Below the pieces are notes generated by a model that worked only from the letters and a program-made list of their open reading frames with translations, searched no databases and was not told the origin of the DNA. This document shows, piece by piece, positions 61,029 to 64,000 of a DNA stretch of 64,000 bases. The translations under genes were made by a program, and so were the position numbers. This stretch comes from Streptomyces narbonensis (GTDB lineage Bacteria; Actinomycetota; Actinomycetes; Streptomycetales; Streptomycetaceae): NCBI RefSeq assembly GCF_014649015.1, contig NZ_BMSF01000007.1:124001-188000 (forward strand), read 5' to 3'. Positions within the stretch are counted from its first letter, which is position 1; each line of letters begins with the position of its first letter.

Positions 61029-61928
61029 ATGGCAGACCGAGTGGCCGAGGGCGGCGCAGACCCTCGCAAGGTGTTCGTGATCCACGGACGAAACGAACTC
61101 GCACGCAAAGGGCTCTTCGAGTTCCTGCGGGCGCTGGGCCTCGATCCCATCGAGTGGTCCGAGGCTATCCAGATGACCGGCAAGGGCTCCCCGTACATCG
61201 GTGAGGTCTTGGACACGGCGTTCTCGAACGCGCAGGCAGTAGTCGTCCTCCAGACTCCCGACGACGTCACCTACCTGCACGAGAGTCTCACGTACGCCGG
61301 GGACCCCGAGTGCAGTCCGCAGATGCAGCCCCGGCCGAACGTCCTGTTCGAGGCTGGCATGGCCATGGGCCGAGACGAGAACCGCACCGTCATCGTGGAG
61401 CTCGGGCAGGTGAAGGTCTTCAGCGACATTCACGGTCGGCATGTGATCCGCCTCGACAACTCCACAAGGAAGCGTCAGGACCTCGCGATGCGTCTGCAGA
61501 CCGCGGGGTGCACTGTACGCCTGACCGGCACGGACTGGCATGACGCCGGCGACCTCACTCCCCCGGTGCCGCCGGGCGGCGGGCTTCCGCTGGGACGGAA
61601 GCTGCCGTCGTCGCAAGCAGCGGGTACCCCTCGGCTCAGTGCCCGGTACGTCGACAACGGTTCCCGGAAGATGGGGGCGGTCGTGATCACCAACCACGGT
61701 CCGGGAGATATCTACGACCTGGACGTGGAAGCCGAGGAGAAGGAGGGGCTCATCATCCGCAACGATGACGAGTTCCCCGTCCCCAAGCTGCCTGCCGGCA
61801 AGTCCGTGCGGCTGATGAGCACGCGGTCCATGGGAATGGGATCGAGCTCGTACTTCAACGTCGTCCTGACGGGCAAGACTGCCGATGGGGTTCCACTCAG
61901 GGTCGAAGAGTTCGTGGACGGGGCGTGA
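61029..61928 (+). CDS. TIR-like (PF10137/CAP12-type) protein with C-terminal beta-sandwich
   Basis: A 299-residue protein. Residues 14-165 fit the TIR-like 'predicted nucleotide-binding' family found in Cap12 and other immune effectors: KVFVIHGRNELARKGLFEFL, then SPYIGEVLDTAFSNAQAVVV, and RPNVLFEAGMAMG, in which Glu108 is the presumed NAD-cleaving glutamate. A Pro/Gly-rich linker (residues 176-200) joins a C-terminal domain that looks like an Ig/CARDB-type beta sandwich (VVITNHGPGDIYDLDVEA). ATG 61029 has only a weak RBS; a TACCGT at 60980-60985 may be the -10. Next gene starts one base after the stop. Probable defence effector; not proven. Confidence 0.75.
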   Translation: MADRVAEGGADPRKVFVIHGRNELARKGLFEFLRALGLDPIEWSEAIQMTGKGSPYIGEVLDTAFSNAQAVVVLQTPDDVTYLHESLTYAGDPECSPQMQPRPNVLFEAGMAMGRDENRTVIVELGQVKVFSDIHGRHVIRLDNSTRKRQDLAMRLQTAGCTVRLTGTDWHDAGDLTPPVPPGGGLPLGRKLPSSQAAGTPRLSARYVDNGSRKMGAVVITNHGPGDIYDLDVEAEEKEGLIIRNDDEFPVPKLPAGKSVRLMSTRSMGMGSSSYFNVVLTGKTADGVPLRVEEFVDGA

Positions 61929-61929
61929 C

Positions 61930-62394
61930 ATGGAGATTCCGATGAGCCTGCCTCTGGACAACGACGGCTTCCTTCGCCGGGAGTGTCCCCACTGCATCGG
62001 CCAGTTCAAGTGGCACCACGGACCGGCAAGTGAAGAAGCCGAGGAGCAGCCGTCGCCGGCCTCCTACTACTGCCCTCTCTGCGGGCAGCCGGCAGGTCTG
62101 GACTCCTGGTGGACGCAGGAACAGCTCGACTACGCCCAGGGGGTGTTTGCCCCTGCCGCGGCGCGGATGGTGGAGGACGAGTTGAAGGCTGCCTTCAAGT
62201 CGGCTCGGAGCAAGCATGTGAAGTTCAGCCTCCAGGGCGGCGTGAATGCTCCGGGGGTCCCTTCGCCGCTCATCGAGCCCGACGACATGGTCATCGTCAC
62301 GTCCCCCTGTCATTCGTATGAGCCGGTGAAGGTGCCCGAAGCCGCGTCCGGTCCCTACCACTGCCTCGTGTGCGGTCAAGCCTTCGCCGTCTGA
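61930..62394 (+). CDS. Double zinc-ribbon hypothetical protein
   Basis: A 154-residue protein with two cysteine knuckle pairs near the N terminus (RECPHCIGQF and YYCPLCGQPAG) and a second half-site at the C terminus (SPCHSYEPV and HCLVCGQAF), so it probably folds with one or two zinc ribbons. Between them is a helical segment (AARMVEDELKAAFKSARSK) and QGGVNAPGVPSP. It starts one base after the TIR-like stop and is surely co-transcribed. ATG 61942, preceded by GGAG, is an alternative start. Function unknown; perhaps a sensor or nucleic-acid-binding partner of the TIR-like protein. Confidence 0.7.
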   Translation: MEIPMSLPLDNDGFLRRECPHCIGQFKWHHGPASEEAEEQPSPASYYCPLCGQPAGLDSWWTQEQLDYAQGVFAPAAARMVEDELKAAFKSARSKHVKFSLQGGVNAPGVPSPLIEPDDMVIVTSPCHSYEPVKVPEAASGPYHCLVCGQAFAV

Positions 62395-62425
62395 TTCGAG
62401 GCAGCCGAGCAACATCCCAGCGTGC

Positions 62426-62462
62426 CCGTGTGCCCCACGCGGTGATCGTGTGGGGCACACGG
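62426..62462. terminator. Bidirectional terminator
   Basis: A perfect 13-bp stem (CCGTGTGCCCCAC, complement at 62450-62462) with an 11-nt loop, between the convergent zinc-ribbon and integrase genes. Confidence 0.75.
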
Positions 62463-62484
62463 GGAGCACATCAACCAAGCGTCG

Positions 62485-64000
62485 TCAGTTCACCAGCAGC
62501 CTGTGTGCGCGCAGGAGTTCATCGAGCACGCGCACTGGTGACGCGGGGCACATCGCCAGGCGGGCGTCGAGCGCGGCCTCCCACTGCTCGGTCAGGCCGG
62601 CCATGAGGCGGCGGCGCATGCCGCGGGTGACGTGGGCGTAGCGGGCCGAGACTGAGCCGTCGATGTGGCCCATGCGTTCGTCCATGAGGACCTTCTCGGT
62701 GCCGAGGTCCTCCATCATCGTCCGGTGGGTGTGGCGGAGGCCGTGCGGGGTGAGGCCCTTGGCGATCGGGACCCAGCAGGCGTCCGCCCGGTCGGTGGCG
62801 TTGCGACCCCGGGCCGGGACGCCGGGCCACGGCTCGCCGAGGAGCGGGACGGGGCGGGCCTCCTGGGGCGCCTTCTTCGGGTACCAGCCGGAGACCGCTG
62901 GCGTGAACAGCCAGGTGGCGAAGCCGTTTCGACGCCAGTGGGCCGCGTACTCGGTGACCGTGCCACCGCGTACGAAGCTGAGGTCCGCGATGGCCTGTTC
63001 CACCTTGGCCCGCGTGGCTTCGGCGACGCGGTCGGGGTGGTTGAGGACGTTGGACACCGTGCCCGTGGAGACGCCTGCGCGGCGAGCGACGTCGACCAGC
63101 TTCGCGCCCTGGTGACCGCCCGTGCGGGCCACGCCGAGACCTCGGTAGACGTAGGTCTTGCCGTGGCAGGGGCAGGGCATCGGCTTCGTACGGGCCACGT
63201 GGTTGGCGACCAAGGCGGAGAGCCAGTCCATCGAGTCGATGGTGCGGTAGCTGTCGTCCTTGGGCGGTACGCGTACCAGCTCGCCAGTGTCGAGCTCGTA
63301 CAGCTGCCACTCGACGCGAAAGGCGCCGGGGCGGGCGAACTCCGTCTCCAGGCCGACCATCTCGGCCCAGCGCATGCCGGTGTAGCCCTTGTGGACGATG
63401 GCGACGAACTCGTCGTCCCTGCCGGAGAGCAGGGAGGCCCGCTCTGCTGCCAGCAGGATTCCGAGCGCGTCGGTGATGACCTTCTCCGGGCCGCGGTCGC
63501 GTGAGCGGCCGGCGCGCTTGCCGCGCCCTCGGCGCCTGGCGGCGGGGTTCGAGGTGATCAGGCCCTCGTCGATGGCGTCTTCGAGGATCAGGTGGAGCGT
63601 CGAGCGCCAGGTCTTGACGCTGGAGGCCGCGTACACAGCCCGCTCCTTCTTCTCCCAGAGTTCGACGTCCGTGCGCAGGATGCCGGCGAGTGCCTTGTCC
63701 TCGAAGTCGGGGAGCAGGTGCTCCTCGATGTGGCGCTTGTAGTTCTGCATCGTCGAGGCGGCCAGGTCCTGGGCCTCGTACCAGCGGGTCGCGTACTCGC
63801 CGAAGGTCTCCTGGCCGAGCGCCGGGTCACGCCAGTCGCCGCGCCGGTACTTGTTCTCGGCCTCGCTCGCGGCGCGCTGGGCCTCACCCTTGGTGGCGAA
63901 CCTGATGGTCTTGCCCTGGTCGTCGACGACCGTGAGGTGTTTACCGGGCGCGACCTTGTACCGGCCGCGCCAGTAGTTTCCGCGCTTCTCCGGGAAACCC
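62485..64000 (-). CDS. Tyrosine recombinase/integrase with internal LacI-type HTH (5' partial)
   Basis: Open from the window edge to its stop at 62485 (more than 500 residues seen; the true start is beyond 64000). The visible N terminus is an arm-binding domain (YWRGRYKVAPGKHLTVV...), then a core-binding SAM-like domain (TFGEYATRWYEAQDLAAST onward) and the catalytic domain. Catalytic residues are present: Arg in GYTGMRWAEM, HGLRHTHR, the MGHIDGS histidine and Tyr (SARYAHV, codon 62638-62640). In the middle of the catalytic domain sits a LacI-family helix-turn-helix (KLVDVARRAGVSTGTVSNVL, DNA about 62976-63104), an unusual insertion. Confidence 0.9.
   Translation of the reverse strand, partial: GFPEKRGNYWRGRYKVAPGKHLTVVDDQGKTIRFATKGEAQRAASEAENKYRRGDWRDPALGQETFGEYATRWYEAQDLAASTMQNYKRHIEEHLLPDFEDKALAGILRTDVELWEKKERAVYAASSVKTWRSTLHLILEDAIDEGLITSNPAARRRGRGKRAGRSRDRGPEKVITDALGILLAAERASLLSGRDDEFVAIVHKGYTGMRWAEMVGLETEFARPGAFRVEWQLYELDTGELVRVPPKDDSYRTIDSMDWLSALVANHVARTKPMPCPCHGKTYVYRGLGVARTGGHQGAKLVDVARRAGVSTGTVSNVLNHPDRVAEATRAKVEQAIADLSFVRGGTVTEYAAHWRRNGFATWLFTPAVSGWYPKKAPQEARPVPLLGEPWPGVPARGRNATDRADACWVPIAKGLTPHGLRHTHRTMMEDLGTEKVLMDERMGHIDGSVSARYAHVTRGMRRRLMAGLTEQWEAALDARLAMCPASPVRVLDELLRAHRLLVN

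Larger units (their letters stand above)
60832..64000. mobile_element. Left end of an integrative element at tRNA-Pro
   Basis: Directly after the tRNA the conserved gene order stops. Within 1.7 kb there follow short direct and inverted repeats, two cargo genes of lower G+C and different codon use, and a tyrosine integrase that leaves the window. The far att site and any replication or transfer genes lie outside, so size and type (AICE, ICE or prophage) cannot be told. Confidence 0.7.

Noticed and set aside
60840..64000. Second att site (copy of the tRNA 3' end) within the window
   Set aside because: No repeat of GGTTCAAATCCCGCCACC was found to the right of the tRNA.

Overview
High G+C sequence, dense GTG/TTG starts, many 4-bp start/stop overlaps and recognisable bldG, wblA, crp, hppA and MFS-fused tmk genes mark this as the core region of a Streptomyces (or close relative) chromosome. 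From memory of gene order, about 55 kb keeps the order of the M. tuberculosis Rv3644c-Rv3683 block: DNA polymerase III delta', topA, helicase, Tad pilus cluster, HAD phosphatase, acs, holin-like protein, epoxide-hydrolase-like protein, MarP protease, CoA Nudix, nth, crp, MBL hydrolase, RidA, two ArsA-like ATPases, whiB-family gene, bifunctional PBP, metallophosphoesterase. No insertion sequence or CRISPR array was seen.

Layout. 1-13.8 kb: holB, tmk and topA (replication and topology), interrupted by a two-component system and a MacB/FtsX-type ABC transporter. 13.9-20.6 kb: ABC-2 exporter with its own ArsR-type regulator and a perfect 22-bp operator, a methyltransferase, and a lipoprotein. 20.7-24.1 kb: H+-pyrophosphatase and the bldG/anti-sigma pair. 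24.1-31.6 kb: MrfA-like helicase convergent on a seven-gene Tad/Flp pilus operon. 31.6-37 kb: HAD phosphatase, degenerate Fic-like protein, ParA/CooC-like ATPase, deacetylase-like lipoprotein. 37-46.5 kb: SulP-carbonic anhydrase fusion, acs, nhaA, holin-like and hydrolase genes, MarP. 46.5-60.7 kb: Nudix, nth, crp, SPFH, MBL, Nudix, RidA, ArsA pair, wblA, PBP, YqeY, phosphoesterase, Pr6Pr.

At 60.76 kb a tRNA-Pro(CGG) ends the conserved block. Everything to the right looks like the left end of an integrative element: two direct and two inverted 'GGGAGCC'-type repeats beside the tRNA (likely integrase arm sites), a TIR-like (PF10137-type) effector gene followed after one base by a double zinc-ribbon gene, and a tyrosine integrase running off the window. 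The integrase carries a LacI-type helix-turn-helix inside its catalytic domain. The TIR-like/zinc-ribbon pair, held between att site and integrase, is the best candidate for an undescribed (probably defence) system.

A recurrent regulatory theme is leaderless transcription: at about a dozen genes a TANNNT -10 hexamer lies only 6-8 bases before the start codon and no ribosome binding site is present. This helped fix several starts (HAD phosphatase, nth, ArsA-like 1, PBP, Pr6Pr). Coordinates and residue numbers were worked out by hand from the sequence; family names come from motif recognition, not from a search.
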